From CADEFF01 sp964569315 (lineage in GTDB: Bacteria > Pseudomonadota > Alphaproteobacteria > Dongiales > Dongiaceae): a stretch of DNA of 53,625 bases. The stretch is from positions 1 to 53,625 of the forward strand of contig CAZMUZ010000011.1 of the NCBI GenBank assembly GCA_964569315.1. Reading direction: 5' to 3'. Shown piece by piece: positions 7,587 to 21,089 of the stretch; positions within the stretch are counted from its first letter, which is position 1, and each line of letters begins with the position of its first letter. The position numbers and the translations under genes are program-made. The notes beneath the pieces were generated by a model. The model saw nothing but the letters and a program-made list of their open reading frames with translations, was not told the DNA's origin and did no database searches.

Positions 7587-8096
7587 ATGATGTTCCGCAC
7601 CCCCACGCATTTCTTCGCCGCCCGCCATCAGGAATCGCGCGTCGCACCGAGCCCTGCGACCGAATGGCCGGATTTCGCCATCGAGCTCGATCGCACCCTG
7701 CGCCGCATCGGGGTGCAGCGGGTTCGCGTGACGCTTGCCTGCCTGATGTTCAAGGATGACGTCGATCCGGCCGGTCTTTCGGCGCAGATCGCCGAGCGGC
7801 TGGCGGTCGATGCCGGGCTCGCGGGCAGCGATCCGGACGGCGCCGTGATGGCGGTGAATTTCGGGCCGCGGCGCTACGGCCCGGCCGGGGACGCCGACGA
7901 GGCGCAGCGGATGCGCCGCTGGTTCCGCGATGTGCTGCAGGACCTGGCGCCGGAAGCGCTCGAAGGCGCCACCGTCGCGGTCGCGCATTTCTGGAGCGAC
8001 GAATGGGCCGGCATCGCGCCGCATGCGCGCCGTTGCATGCTGGGTCAGCCGGCGGCGCTGCAGCGTCCGCAGCGCGAGCTCGCGGTCGCCTCCTGA
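7587..8096 (+). CDS. protein of unknown function (169 aa)
   Basis: I do not recognise this family. The protein is soluble, with no signal peptide or membrane helix. It has an alpha/beta look: a predicted strand RRIGVQRVRVTLACLMF, a central AVMAVNFGPRRYGPAGDADE, and an aromatic WSDEWAGIAPHARRCML near the C-terminus. Two ATGs at 7587 and 7590 are possible starts. Codon use matches the neighbours, so it is likely a real gene. The upstream CtrA-type motif suggests cell-cycle-linked or CtrA-linked expression. It converges with another unknown gene, with a perfect hairpin between them. Confidence 0.6.
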   Translation: MMFRTPTHFFAARHQESRVAPSPATEWPDFAIELDRTLRRIGVQRVRVTLACLMFKDDVDPAGLSAQIAERLAVDAGLAGSDPDGAVMAVNFGPRRYGPAGDADEAQRMRRWFRDVLQDLAPEALEGATVAVAHFWSDEWAGIAPHARRCMLGQPAALQRPQRELAVAS

Positions 8097-8107
8097 TCGG
8101 TACCCGC

Positions 8108-8128
8108 GCGGCCGGTCAATCCGGCCGC
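8108..8128. terminator. hairpin between convergent genes
   Basis: GCGGCCGG and CCGGCCGC form a perfect 8-base-pair stem with a 5-base loop. The stop codon of the minus-strand gene lies in the loop. There is no U run on either side, so this may be a two-way terminator of the U-poor kind common in high-GC genomes or just a stabilising 3' end. Confidence 0.45.
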
Positions 8129-8565
8129 ACGCCCCGCAATATGATCTCGCCTTCGCCGAGAGCGGCCTTGATCGCCGCAAATCCGCGTTCCGCTTCCTCG
8201 TAGCGTTCGCGCGAACGGCGCAACTCGCTGATCTCGAGCTCGCCCGGAATGACCTCCGGATTGTTCCCCAGATCCACCACCTGCGCAAGGTAGCGACCGC
8301 GCAGTCGCGCCACGAGCCAGGCCAGCCTTTCGATCTCCCGCGGCGAGGCATCGATCACGGCATTGAGCGCTTCCTTGCGGGCGAGCTTCTTCGCGTCGCC
8401 GACGAGCTGGTAGAGGAACTGGCGCGTGGTCTGCGGCGAGGCGACCGGCGCCGGCGCGGGATCGGCGGCCTTGGGCTTGCTCTTGCCGTGAAAGAGGTCG
8501 ATCAGGCGCGGTTCGCGGTTCTGCCGGGCTTCGGGTTTCGCCGGGGTCGTCAGGCTTGCGGTCAT
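8116..8565 (-). CDS. protein of unknown function (149 aa), helical
   Basis: Not recognised. From the ATG at 8565, which has GGGAGATCACC just upstream, the protein has an alanine/proline-rich N-terminus (about 1-45) and a charged, mainly helical remainder. That remainder includes RQFLYQLVGDAKKLARKEAL, IERLAWLVARLRGRYLAQVV and a likely coiled coil at ELRRSRERYEEAERGFAAIK. The frame is open 123 bases further upstream, but that extension lacks a ribosome site and has an unlikely composition. No signal peptide or membrane segment is seen. It could be a cytoplasmic adaptor; nothing nearby fixes its role. Confidence 0.6.
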   Translation of the reverse strand: MTASLTTPAKPEARQNREPRLIDLFHGKSKPKAADPAPAPVASPQTTRQFLYQLVGDAKKLARKEALNAVIDASPREIERLAWLVARLRGRYLAQVVDLGNNPEVIPGELEISELRRSRERYEEAERGFAAIKAALGEGEIILRGVRPD

Positions 8566-8771
8566 GGTGATCTCCCGCGGGTCATGGCGTATGGCACGGC
8601 GGTTGGCTGCGCCGTCGCCGTTCATCCAGGACGTTGCAAGGGGCGGGCCAAACGGAGGCCACGGATTCTGCGGGTTTTCGATCGGCATCCGGCATTATTT
8701 GCCGGTCCGCCAGGGCTGGCGGCAGAGGCTGCCGCCCGCCTGGTTAACGAGGCCGCCGGTGGGGCGGCCGC

Positions 8772-9542
8772 TCAGCGACGATAGGAGGGATCGCTGCGGT
8801 CGAGCTCCCGAAGCATCGCTTTCCAGGGGAGTTCCGGCCATGCCGGATCGCTCATCTCATATTGCCCGGCCACATGGGCGCAGATTTCGGGCGAGGGGAT
8901 GACGAGTTCCGCGCCCGTCGCCTGGGCGGCGAGCTGCACCTCGCAGGAGCGCTCCAGATAGAGCATCAGGATGAAGGCTTCGGCGGCGCTGCGGCCGACC
9001 GTCAGCAGCCCGTGGTTGCGCAGCACCATCGCCGGGTTCCGGCCGAGGGACGCCGTCAGCCGCTGCCGCTCGTCGAGATCGAGCGCGACCCCTTCATAAT
9101 CGTGATAGGCGAGCCGCCCGTAGAACTGCAGCGCGTGCTGGTTCAGCGGCAACAACCCTTCCTTGAGGCAGGAAAGAGCCACGCCGGCCCTGGTGTGGGT
9201 ATGGAGCACGCAGACCACGTCGTCGCGCGACATGTGGATCGCGCTGTGGATCGTAAAGCCCGCCGGATTGACGTCGTAGTCGCTGGGCTCGACCTTGTTG
9301 CCGTCGAGGCCGACCTTCACCAGGCTGCTGGCGGTGATCTCGTCCCACATCAGCCCGTAGGGGTTGATGAGGAAGTGCCGTTCCGGCACCGGCAGCCGCG
9401 TCGAGATGTGCGTATAGACCGTGTCGGTCATCCGGTATTTCGCGACGAGGCGGTAGCAGGCGGCGAGCTCGACCCGGAGCCGCCATTCATCGTCGCTCAT
9501 GCCGGGAGTCGGCGTCAGGGACGCCGGCCGAATCTCGTTCAT
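8772..9542 (-). CDS. class II aldolase/adducin family protein
   Basis: A 256-residue member of the fuculose-1-phosphate aldolase/ribulose-5-phosphate epimerase fold. The zinc-site histidines are visible as H114-T-H116 (CVLHTHTRAG) and H177 (LRNHGLLTVG). The glutamate that acts as acid/base in true aldolases is not obvious, and this subgroup (YTHISTRLP...FLINPYGLMWDE) is often annotated only at family level; it may act on a small phosphorylated or hydroxy-acid substrate. The ATG at 9542 is chosen because GAGAGG precedes it, whereas the frame upstream has low-complexity shadow sequence. An 11-base palindrome GAATAATATTC (9595-9605) lies about 55 bases upstream and could be a control site. Confidence 0.85.
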   Translation of the reverse strand: MNEIRPASLTPTPGMSDDEWRLRVELAACYRLVAKYRMTDTVYTHISTRLPVPERHFLINPYGLMWDEITASSLVKVGLDGNKVEPSDYDVNPAGFTIHSAIHMSRDDVVCVLHTHTRAGVALSCLKEGLLPLNQHALQFYGRLAYHDYEGVALDLDERQRLTASLGRNPAMVLRNHGLLTVGRSAAEAFILMLYLERSCEVQLAAQATGAELVIPSPEICAHVAGQYEMSDPAWPELPWKAMLRELDRSDPSYRR

Positions 9543-9750
9543 GACATGCCTCTCGCTGCTGGCGCTGCGCCCGCCGCGGTAACGGCAGAACGCGGAATAA
9601 TATTCTCCGGAACGGCGACCGAAGGGAAGGGGCTGGCCCGAAGCGGAATCGGCGTGGATCGAAGCGATCCGATCGGTGAATCCCCTTGCCATCGCGCTGA
9701 TCGGTGGTCGTCTCACGCCTCGACCCGGCCCGGCTCGCGGCGATCGGGCT

Positions 9751-12249
<2,499 letters not shown>

Positions 12250-12594
12250 CGTTATCCGATGGTTAAGAGGGCCTGCGCGTGTCGTTAAGTTTGGGTTCGC
12301 AAGCGTTAACAAAGATTGAAGGCTGCGTTGTTGCCCGCTCTTGGTCACTCCACGCAAAGCGTCTGAAAAACAATAGGCATTTCAGATTTTTGCGAGACCG
12401 ACTTCAGCTTCTCGATGAGGGGGATTCCCGCGGATGGTTTCGGAATTCTGAAGCGAAGGGATGGGTTTTCTCGCCGAGGCGCGAAAGGCCGCGCGTCCGT
12501 AAAGCGTTTTTTGACGCGAGTCTGCGAGCATCTTTCGGCAATTTGTTCGTAAAGGGGGGCGTCGGCAGCCGTCGGCGCGGGTCGCAGCAGGCCG
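12250..12594. promoter_or_regulatory. divergent kinase control region with three spaced GTTAA motifs
   Basis: No credible gene lies here. Near the minus-strand start, GGTTAAG (TTAA at 12263), CGTTAAG (12285) and CGTTAAC (12306) recur at 22 and 21 base steps, about two helical turns, so they would face the same side of the DNA. On the minus strand the first reads TTAACCAT, a known CtrA half-site form. The remainder (12320-12590) is of moderate AT content, has no strong hairpin with a T run, and probably holds the promoter of the plus-strand kinase. Confidence 0.45.
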
Positions 12595-15120
<2,526 letters not shown>

Positions 15121-15205
15121 GTGCCGTTGCGCATCGAGGGCATCGCGCCCACTATCGTGGGATCCTCCTTACCCCCGCGCATCGGCGGGAAACGCTGCGG
15201 TTTCC

Positions 15206-16069
15206 ATGAACGACCCGCTGATCTCCGACGGCCGCATCGCGGTCAAGAAATGCCGCCACGGCCTGTTCATGTACAACCGGCATGACCAGTTCATCGGTCG
15301 GGGCATGGCGCTCTACGGAGAGTGGTGCGAAGCCGAGCTCGCGGGGTTGCTGCAGATCTTGCGGCCCGGTGACATCGTGCTCGATATCGGTGCGAACATC
15401 GGGACCCACACGGTTCCGCTCGCCCGCAAAGTCGCGCCGAACGGCGCCGTGTTCGCCTTCGAGCCGCAGCGCGTGGTCTTCCAGATCCTCTGCGGCAATG
15501 TCGCGCTGAACGGCCTTCCGAACGTCCAGTGCCTACAGAAGGCGGTCGGGGCGAGCCGGGGAACGATCGGCGTGCCGGCGCTCAATCAGGATATCGACCA
15601 GAATTTCGGTGGGCTCAAGCTCGGGGACCGCGCGCCGGATCGCGGCGAGCCGACGGAGCTCGTCGCCCTCGACGATCTCGACCTGCCATCTTGCCGTCTC
15701 ATCAAGATCGATGTCGAAGGTATGGAGACGGAGGTGCTCGCCGGTGCGCGCGAAACGATCGGCAGGCATCGGCCGCTGCTCTTCGTCGAGAACAACCGCA
15801 TCGACACTTCCCGCGGCATTCTCGAAGCCGTCGCGAGCCTCGACTATGCGGCCTGGTGGCATATCTCGCCCTACTTCAATCCGCAGAATTTTTTCGGCAA
15901 TGCCGAGAACATCTATGAAGGGTTGGTGCCCGAGGCGAACCTGCTCTGCCTGCCGAAGAGCTCTGCCGCCACCGTGTCCGGTCTGCCGCCGGTGCTCGGT
16001 CTCGACGACAACTGGCAGAAGGCGCTCGAGCGGCAGGGCATGATGTTTCAGGTGGCGCCGGAAAGCTGA
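15206..16069 (+). CDS. FkbM family methyltransferase
   Basis: A 287-residue SAM-dependent methyltransferase. Motif I is DIVLDIGANIGTHTVPLAR (about residues 56-74), followed by the acidic adenosine-binding segment FAFEPQRV and the FkbM-type CRLIKIDVEGMETEVLAGAR (about 165-184). Such enzymes usually O-methylate sugars, glycolipids or small secreted compounds. The C-terminal part (WWHISPYFNPQNFFG) is typical of the subgroup found with surface polysaccharide genes. It stands alone after the hybrid kinase, 85 bases downstream, and converges with the TonB-like gene with only 23 bases between them. Substrate cannot be inferred from this context. Confidence 0.88.
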   Translation: MNDPLISDGRIAVKKCRHGLFMYNRHDQFIGRGMALYGEWCEAELAGLLQILRPGDIVLDIGANIGTHTVPLARKVAPNGAVFAFEPQRVVFQILCGNVALNGLPNVQCLQKAVGASRGTIGVPALNQDIDQNFGGLKLGDRAPDRGEPTELVALDDLDLPSCRLIKIDVEGMETEVLAGARETIGRHRPLLFVENNRIDTSRGILEAVASLDYAAWWHISPYFNPQNFFGNAENIYEGLVPEANLLCLPKSSAATVSGLPPVLGLDDNWQKALERQGMMFQVAPES

Positions 16070-16092
16070 CGCGGCGCGGCTGCCGCCATTTG

Positions 16093-17004
16093 TCAGGGTG
16101 GTCCGATCCGGAGGCCGAGGGTGAGGCGGATCCTGTTGCCGGGGATTTCGTCGGGGACGGGATCGAAGGGCGCCGATTTGCGGATCGTTTGCAGGCCGGC
16201 CTTGTCGAGGATCTCGTAGCCTGTGCTTTCGACCACGCGCGCCGCCAGCAGCCGGCCCTGTCGGTCGATATCGATCTCGTAGGACGCGTAGCCGTTCAGG
16301 CCGAACAGTTCCGCCGTCGGCGGATAAACGCGGTTGCGCAAGATTTTGTCGCGCATTGCGTTCAGATAGGGATCGCCGCCGCCTTCGCCCGGGTAGATGT
16401 CGGCATTGTCCGGCGCCGTCGCCGTCTCGGTCGGCGCTTCCGCGGGCGCCGGCGCCTTGCGCGCGGCCGGTTCGGGCGGTTTCTTGGGCGGCAAAGGCGG
16501 CGCCATCATCGCCTGTTGCGGTTCCTGCGCCGGGGTCGGCGGCGGGATCGGCTCGCTCGCGGGCGCCGGCGTCTGCTCCGGCAGCTCGGGTGCCGGTGCC
16601 GGCTCGGGCGGCGGCGCTGCGTCCGCCGGCGCTTCGGGTGCCGAGCCCGGATCGCGATCCGCCAGGTCGCCGCCGGACCGCAAATCCGGCATCGGCTGCT
16701 GCGGCTCCGGCGGTTTCTCTGGCGGCGGGGGCGGCGGGGGTTCTTCGGGCGCCTGATAGGCGAGCTCGACCGGGATCGGCGGCTCTTCCGGCGTCGTCGT
16801 CTCCAGCGGCAGTCGCTCGATGAGGGTCGCGAAGCTCGCCAGATGGAGCAGGAGGGCGGCCAGTATCGCCACCATCATCCGCGACGTCGCCCGGACGTCG
16901 CTGTTGGCCTCGACGGCGAAGCCTTCGGCGCGCAGCACGCCGTCGCTTTCATCCCGGGTCAGGGGCGGCGGCGACGGGTCTGTTTTTGCGGGATCATCCT
17001 GCAT
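16093..17004 (-). CDS. TonB-like energy transducer
   Basis: A 303-residue protein with the TonB layout: a cytoplasmic N-terminus of about 40 residues, one membrane helix at about 43-60 (MMVAILAALLLHLASFATLI), a long proline/glutamate-rich periplasmic spacer (about 65-205), and a C-terminal TonB domain (about 210-303) with YLNAMRDKILRNRVYPP, YASYEIDIDRQGRLLAARV and LQTIRKSAPFDPVPDE. It would couple the proton motive force, through ExbB/ExbD, to outer-membrane transport. Neither ExbB/ExbD nor a TonB-dependent receptor is visible here, so its target is unknown. A TolA role is less likely because the C-terminal domain is of TonB type. Confidence 0.85.
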   Translation of the reverse strand: MQDDPAKTDPSPPPLTRDESDGVLRAEGFAVEANSDVRATSRMMVAILAALLLHLASFATLIERLPLETTTPEEPPIPVELAYQAPEEPPPPPPPEKPPEPQQPMPDLRSGGDLADRDPGSAPEAPADAAPPPEPAPAPELPEQTPAPASEPIPPPTPAQEPQQAMMAPPLPPKKPPEPAARKAPAPAEAPTETATAPDNADIYPGEGGGDPYLNAMRDKILRNRVYPPTAELFGLNGYASYEIDIDRQGRLLAARVVESTGYEILDKAGLQTIRKSAPFDPVPDEIPGNRIRLTLGLRIGPP

Positions 17005-17319
17005 TCCCGCCTCTCAAGCTTCCGCGGCGGCCAGCGGCGAAGCCCGGCCTGCGCGAGGTCGTTCCTCGAACCATACGCCCTGCCGCCGGTGCCCGCCGCG
17101 TCCGCTTCGTAACAAGATCGAGGCCGAGCTTCCGGGGCCGCAGGCCGGTGCGATACCGCAGGCGGCGCGGGCAGCGGCCGCGTCGAAGCCGGTTCCCGGG
17201 ACCGATCCCGGTTGGGCGCGCGATGCCGGCGATTGCCGGCCGATGGCGAGGTTGACGCGGCATTCTACCGTTCCCGGGGGATGGTCTCTTCCGATGACAG
17301 CCCGTAACCCGCCGCTACA
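17005..17319. other. intergenic stretch without a recognised gene
   Basis: About 315 bases between the TonB-like gene start and the Crp/Fnr-type gene stop. Short open frames on both strands have shadow-like, arginine-rich composition and no ribosome site. I see no tRNA, repeat or clear terminator. It must contain the promoter of the TonB-like gene, but no convincing -35/-10 pair stands out. Confidence 0.4.
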
Positions 17320-18030
17320 TCACGCCGCCGGGTTTTCGGCAATACGCCGAATGGCGTCGCGGCGCCGAATGGTGATCCGCTGCCGTTTCGTCGCGATCAG
17401 CTCCGCCTTTTCCCAGGCGGTCAGGATGCGGCTCACCGTATGCAAGGTCGACCCGCACATTTCAGCCACGTCTCTTCGCGTCAGCGGAAATCCGATGGTC
17501 GTTCCATCGCCGGCGGGTTGCCCTGCCCGATCGGCCAGGTGAAGCAGGACATTGGCGATTCGCCCTTCGACGCGCTGGGTCGCGACTTCGCGCAGCCGTT
17601 CCTGCACGTCACGAACGCGCCCGCCGAGCACCTTGATGATGTTGAGGGCGATCTGCGGATGCCGGCGGATCAGATCCAGCAAGACCGGCTCGGTCCAGCT
17701 AACCTCGATCGAATCGGTAACGGCTTTCGCCTCCGCCGGATACCTGCCATCGGTGAACAGCGCCACCGTGCCGAACATTTCGCCCCGTCCGATGAAGCGC
17801 ACGATCAGTTGCGCGCCATTCTCATCGGATTGAGCGATACGGACCCGCCCCTCCGTCAGCGCATGGCAATGGCGGGCCGGCGCGCCCTGGGTGAACACCA
17901 CCGTATCCTTGGCCAGCCGGCGCAGCCTCGCGCAACCGGCCACCTCGGTCAGCGCCTCGCGCGGCAGCCCTGCGAACAGCTCCATCGCGGACAGGCTCTC
18001 GGGCGACAAGGGCTCATGCAAAACCTTCAT
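17320..18030 (-). CDS. Crp/Fnr family regulator, probable NO/low-oxygen responder (NnrR/Dnr-like)
   Basis: A 236-residue regulator from the ATG at 18030. The cyclic-nucleotide-fold sensor (about 15-125) has FTQGAPARHCHALTEGRVRI and GRGEMFGTVALF. The long dimer helix follows, then the winged helix with TRRDVAEMCGSTLHTVSRIL (about 185-204), whose recognition helix differs from the E-SR of Crp. The four-cysteine iron-sulphur cluster of Fnr is absent, as in the NO-responsive NnrR/Dnr branch. It is divergent from the quinol NO reductase operon and has a TTGCG-N4-CGCAA box in the shared promoter, so it most likely regulates that operon and itself. No ribosome site precedes the ATG; the predicted start of transcription is only a few bases away (leaderless mRNA). 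Confidence 0.82.
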   Translation of the reverse strand: MKVLHEPLSPESLSAMELFAGLPREALTEVAGCARLRRLAKDTVVFTQGAPARHCHALTEGRVRIAQSDENGAQLIVRFIGRGEMFGTVALFTDGRYPAEAKAVTDSIEVSWTEPVLLDLIRRHPQIALNIIKVLGGRVRDVQERLREVATQRVEGRIANVLLHLADRAGQPAGDGTTIGFPLTRRDVAEMCGSTLHTVSRILTAWEKAELIATKRQRITIRRRDAIRRIAENPAA

Positions 18031-18039
18031 AATGTTTGT

Positions 18040-18045
18040 TTTATA
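18040..18045 (-). promoter_or_regulatory. probable -10 box of the Crp/Fnr-type gene
   Basis: TATAAA on the minus strand. Transcription would begin near 18033, placing the NnrR-like box centre about 45 bases upstream, close to the usual class II activator position, and leaving almost no leader before the ATG at 18030. Confidence 0.45.
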
Positions 18046-18071
18046 GGCATTTCGAACGGGTTGGGAGCGGT

Positions 18072-18085
18072 TTGCGCTGGCGCAA
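18072..18085. promoter_or_regulatory. Crp/Fnr-type (NnrR-like) binding site
   Basis: TTGCG-CTGG-CGCAA is a symmetrical 5-4-5 palindrome of the Fnr superfamily type and closely resembles the TTGCG/TTGTG-N4-CACAA sites of NnrR. It sits between the divergent regulator gene and the operon with the quinol NO reductase, suited to control both. Confidence 0.65.
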
Positions 18086-18214
18086 CGACAGACCGAAATG
18101 GTTCCGTGAGGGTCGGGGGGAAGCGCGCAGGAGCGGTGAGTCCCGACGATCTCGGTCCCCATAGCCCGCGGGTGCGCTGCGGGCTTCATGGGTCAATGGA
18201 CGGGGCAGACTGTC

Positions 18215-18691
18215 ATGGATGGCGTCGTCGTCGCGCGAACCCTTCATATTCTCGGCGTGGTGATCTGGATCGGCGGCGTCTCGATGGCGACCACCGTCGC
18301 TATCGCCGCGATCCGGCGGGGCGACCTCGGCACCGACCGGCTCAAGGCATTCCAGGCCATCGAGCGCCGTTTCGTCTGGCAGGCGCGGGCCGCCGTGATC
18401 CTGGTCGGTCTCACCGGGCTCTACATGACGGCGGAGCTCGATCTCTGGCATCGCTTCCGACTGGCCGAATTCTGGTGGATGCATGCCATGGTCTGCCTGT
18501 GGCTGCTCTTCGTCTTCATCCTGTTCGTCGCCGAGCCTTTCATCCTGCATCGACGCTTTCACCGCTGGGCGACGGCCGCGCCGGATATCGCCTTCGCCTG
18601 GTTGCACCGCGTCCATTGGATCCTGCTGACGCTGGCGCTGATCACCGTCTTCGGCGCCGCAGCGGGGAGCCATGGCTGGCTGCTGTTTTGA
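18215..18691 (+). CDS. small integral membrane protein of the NO reductase operon
   Basis: A 158-residue protein with four predicted membrane helices (beginning RTLHILGVVIWIGGVSMATT). Histidines near the membrane ends (LHILGV, WWMHAMV, WLHRVHW) resemble haem- or copper-associated four-helix proteins of the CopD/DUF2269 kind, but the family is not certain. An in-frame ATG at 18188 would add nine residues; the ATG at 18215 is preferred because it directly precedes the first helix. It lies downstream of the NnrR-like box and 71 bases before the NO reductase gene, so it is probably co-transcribed and may assist assembly or electron supply of the reductase. Confidence 0.75.
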   Translation: MDGVVVARTLHILGVVIWIGGVSMATTVAIAAIRRGDLGTDRLKAFQAIERRFVWQARAAVILVGLTGLYMTAELDLWHRFRLAEFWWMHAMVCLWLLFVFILFVAEPFILHRRFHRWATAAPDIAFAWLHRVHWILLTLALITVFGAAAGSHGWLLF

Positions 18692-18762
18692 CATGATGGC
18701 GGGACGCGCAATCTCGTGCCATCGATGGGAAGGAAGACAATGACCTATCGGGGAGACCCGAC

Positions 18763-21060
18763 ATGAGCAGCGCCAGGAAGCTGTGGACCCTGCTGGGAGT
18801 CTTGCTGTTCGTTTCCTTCGCCGTGCTGCTGTGGGCCGGAGACCAGATCTACCAGAAAGCGCCGCCCATGCCCGAACGCGTCGTCTCCGCGGACGGCGAC
18901 ACGATATATACCCGCGCCGAGATCGAGGCGGGGCGCCAGGTCTGGCAATCGATAGGCGGCATGCAGCTCGGCTCGATCTGGGGGCATGGCGGCTATGTCG
19001 CGCCCGACTGGAGCGCCGACTGGCTGCATCGCGAAGCGGTGGCGCTCCTCGATCTCTGGGCGCAGCGCGAGGCCGGCGCGGCGTCCTTCGAGCAATTGAC
19101 CGACGAGCAGAAGGCGGCGTTCCAGGGACGGCTGCAGGCCCGCCTCCGCCAGAACAGCTACGACGCGAGCGCCGGCACCGTCACGCTCGATACCGACCGG
19201 GCAGCCGCCATCGAGGTCGTGGCCGCGCATTATCGCAGCCTCTTCGGCAACGATCCCGAAACGGCCGGCCTCCGCGAAGCCTATGCGATGAAGAACGACA
19301 CCGTGCCGGATGCCGAGCATCGGCGCGTCCTCTCGGCGTTCTTCTGGTGGACGGCCTGGGCCGCCACGACCGAACGCCCCGGCGACGACATAACCTACAC
19401 CAACAACTGGCCGAGCGAGCCGCTGGTCGGCAACCGCCCGCCGGCGAGCACCTTCCTCTGGTCCGCCTTCAGCGTCACCTTCCTGCTCATCGGCATCGCG
19501 CTGCTGGGCTGGCATCACGCCGTCACGCATGACCGGGAGGAGGCACCCCACCAGCTCCCGGCCACCGACCCGATGCTGGAGATCAAGGTCACGCCGTCGA
19601 TGCTGGCGACCGCCAAGTATTTCTGGGTCCTGCTGGCGCTCTTCCTCGTGCAAATCCTGCTCGGCGCGATCACCGCCCACTACCAGGTGGAAGGGCAGGT
19701 CATGTACGGCTTCGAGCTGGCGGAGGTGCTGCCTTATTCCTTGAGCCGGACCTGGCACACGCAACTCGCCGTCCTGTGGATCGCGACCGCCTGGCTCGGC
19801 ACCGGGCTCTATATCGCACCGGCCATCTCGGGCCACGAGCCGCGGTTCCAACGCCTGGGCGTCAATCTGCTCTGGACCTGCCTGATCGTCATCGTGGTGG
19901 GCGCCTTCACGGGGCAGTGGTTCGCGGTGATGCAAAAGCTCGGTCTCGACCTCAACTTCTGGTTCGGTCATCAGGGCTGGGAATATGCCGATATCGGCCG
20001 CTTCTGGCAGTGGTTCCTGTTCATCGGCCTGATGCTCTGGCTGCTGCTGGTGGGCCGCGCCCTCTGGCCCGCCCTGCGCACGCGGAACGAGTCCCGCTCG
20101 ATCGTCGGCCTGCTTTTCCTCTCGACCGTGGCGATCGGCCTGTTCTTCGCCGCCGCCCTGTTCTGGGGCGAGAAAACGCATCTGTCGATGGTCGAATACT
20201 GGCGCTGGTGGCTGGTGCATCTGTGGGTCGAAGGTTTCTTCGAGGTCTTCGCGACCGCGGTGATCGCCTTCCTGTTCACCAAGCTCGGGCTGCTGGCGAT
20301 CCGGACCGCGACCGTCGCCGTGTTGTTCGCCACGATCGTTTTCATGGCGGGTGGCGTGCTCGGCACGTTGCATCACCTGTATTTCGCAGGCGCGCCGACG
20401 CCCGTGCTCGCGCTGGGCGCCAGTTTCTCGGCGCTGGAAGTGGTGCCGCTCGCCTATATCGGCTTCGAGGCCTACCGTACCTACAAGCTCGGCGGCGCCA
20501 CCGCGTGGATGCGGCGCTACCGCTGGCCGGTGATGTTCTTCATCGCCGTCGCCTTCTGGAACCTCGTCGGCGCGGGGCTGTTCGGCTTTCTCATCAACCC
20601 GCCCTTGTCGCTCTACTACATGCAGGGCCTGAACCTCACGCCGCTGCACGGCCACACGGCCCTGTTCGGCGTCTATGGCATGCTCGGCATCGGGCTGGTG
20701 CTGTTCTGCCTGCGCGGCATCAAGCCGGACCTGGTCTGGCATGACGGCATCCTCAAGGTCGCCTTCTGGGGCTTCAATATCGGCCTCGCCCTGATGGCGC
20801 TGCTGACCCTCCTGCCGCTGGGCACGATGCAGCTCTTCGCCGCCATCGAGAAAGGCTACTGGTATGCCCGCTCGGCAGAGTTCATGCAGCGGCCGATCGT
20901 CGATCTGCTGATCTGGATGCGGGTGCCGGGCGATACGATCTTCAGCATCGGCGCGGTGGCTTTGATGGTATTCGTCATTGGATTGTGGGTCTTCCCGCGC
21001 CGGGCGGAGCCGGCGGCCGGCAAGTCGGCGCCGAAGCGCGCCGCAACGAAACCCGCCTGA
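18763..21060 (+). CDS. norZ: quinol-dependent nitric oxide reductase (qNOR)
   Basis: Single-subunit enzyme of 765 residues reducing 2 NO to N2O with quinol electrons at the cytoplasmic membrane. The N-terminal part (about 1-230) is a NorC-like extension without the haem c motif, as in qNOR. It starts with a membrane helix and contains RAEIEAGRQVWQSIGGMQLG. The NorB-like core has haem and FeB ligands: His332 (RTWHTQLAV), His486 and Glu490 (VHLWVEGFFEVF), His537-His538 (GTLHHLYFAG) and His629/His631 (LHGHTALFGVYG). GGGGAG lies 8-9 bases before the ATG. It forms an operon with SirB2- and NnrS-like genes. No nitrite or nitrous oxide reductase is in the window, so NO detoxification is as likely as denitrification. 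Confidence 0.95.
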   Translation: MSSARKLWTLLGVLLFVSFAVLLWAGDQIYQKAPPMPERVVSADGDTIYTRAEIEAGRQVWQSIGGMQLGSIWGHGGYVAPDWSADWLHREAVALLDLWAQREAGAASFEQLTDEQKAAFQGRLQARLRQNSYDASAGTVTLDTDRAAAIEVVAAHYRSLFGNDPETAGLREAYAMKNDTVPDAEHRRVLSAFFWWTAWAATTERPGDDITYTNNWPSEPLVGNRPPASTFLWSAFSVTFLLIGIALLGWHHAVTHDREEAPHQLPATDPMLEIKVTPSMLATAKYFWVLLALFLVQILLGAITAHYQVEGQVMYGFELAEVLPYSLSRTWHTQLAVLWIATAWLGTGLYIAPAISGHEPRFQRLGVNLLWTCLIVIVVGAFTGQWFAVMQKLGLDLNFWFGHQGWEYADIGRFWQWFLFIGLMLWLLLVGRALWPALRTRNESRSIVGLLFLSTVAIGLFFAAALFWGEKTHLSMVEYWRWWLVHLWVEGFFEVFATAVIAFLFTKLGLLAIRTATVAVLFATIVFMAGGVLGTLHHLYFAGAPTPVLALGASFSALEVVPLAYIGFEAYRTYKLGGATAWMRRYRWPVMFFIAVAFWNLVGAGLFGFLINPPLSLYYMQGLNLTPLHGHTALFGVYGMLGIGLVLFCLRGIKPDLVWHDGILKVAFWGFNIGLALMALLTLLPLGTMQLFAAIEKGYWYARSAEFMQRPIVDLLIWMRVPGDTIFSIGAVALMVFVIGLWVFPRRAEPAAGKSAPKRAATKPA

Positions 21061-21089
21061 ACGAGGAAACGGCTTGCCGACCAGACCCG

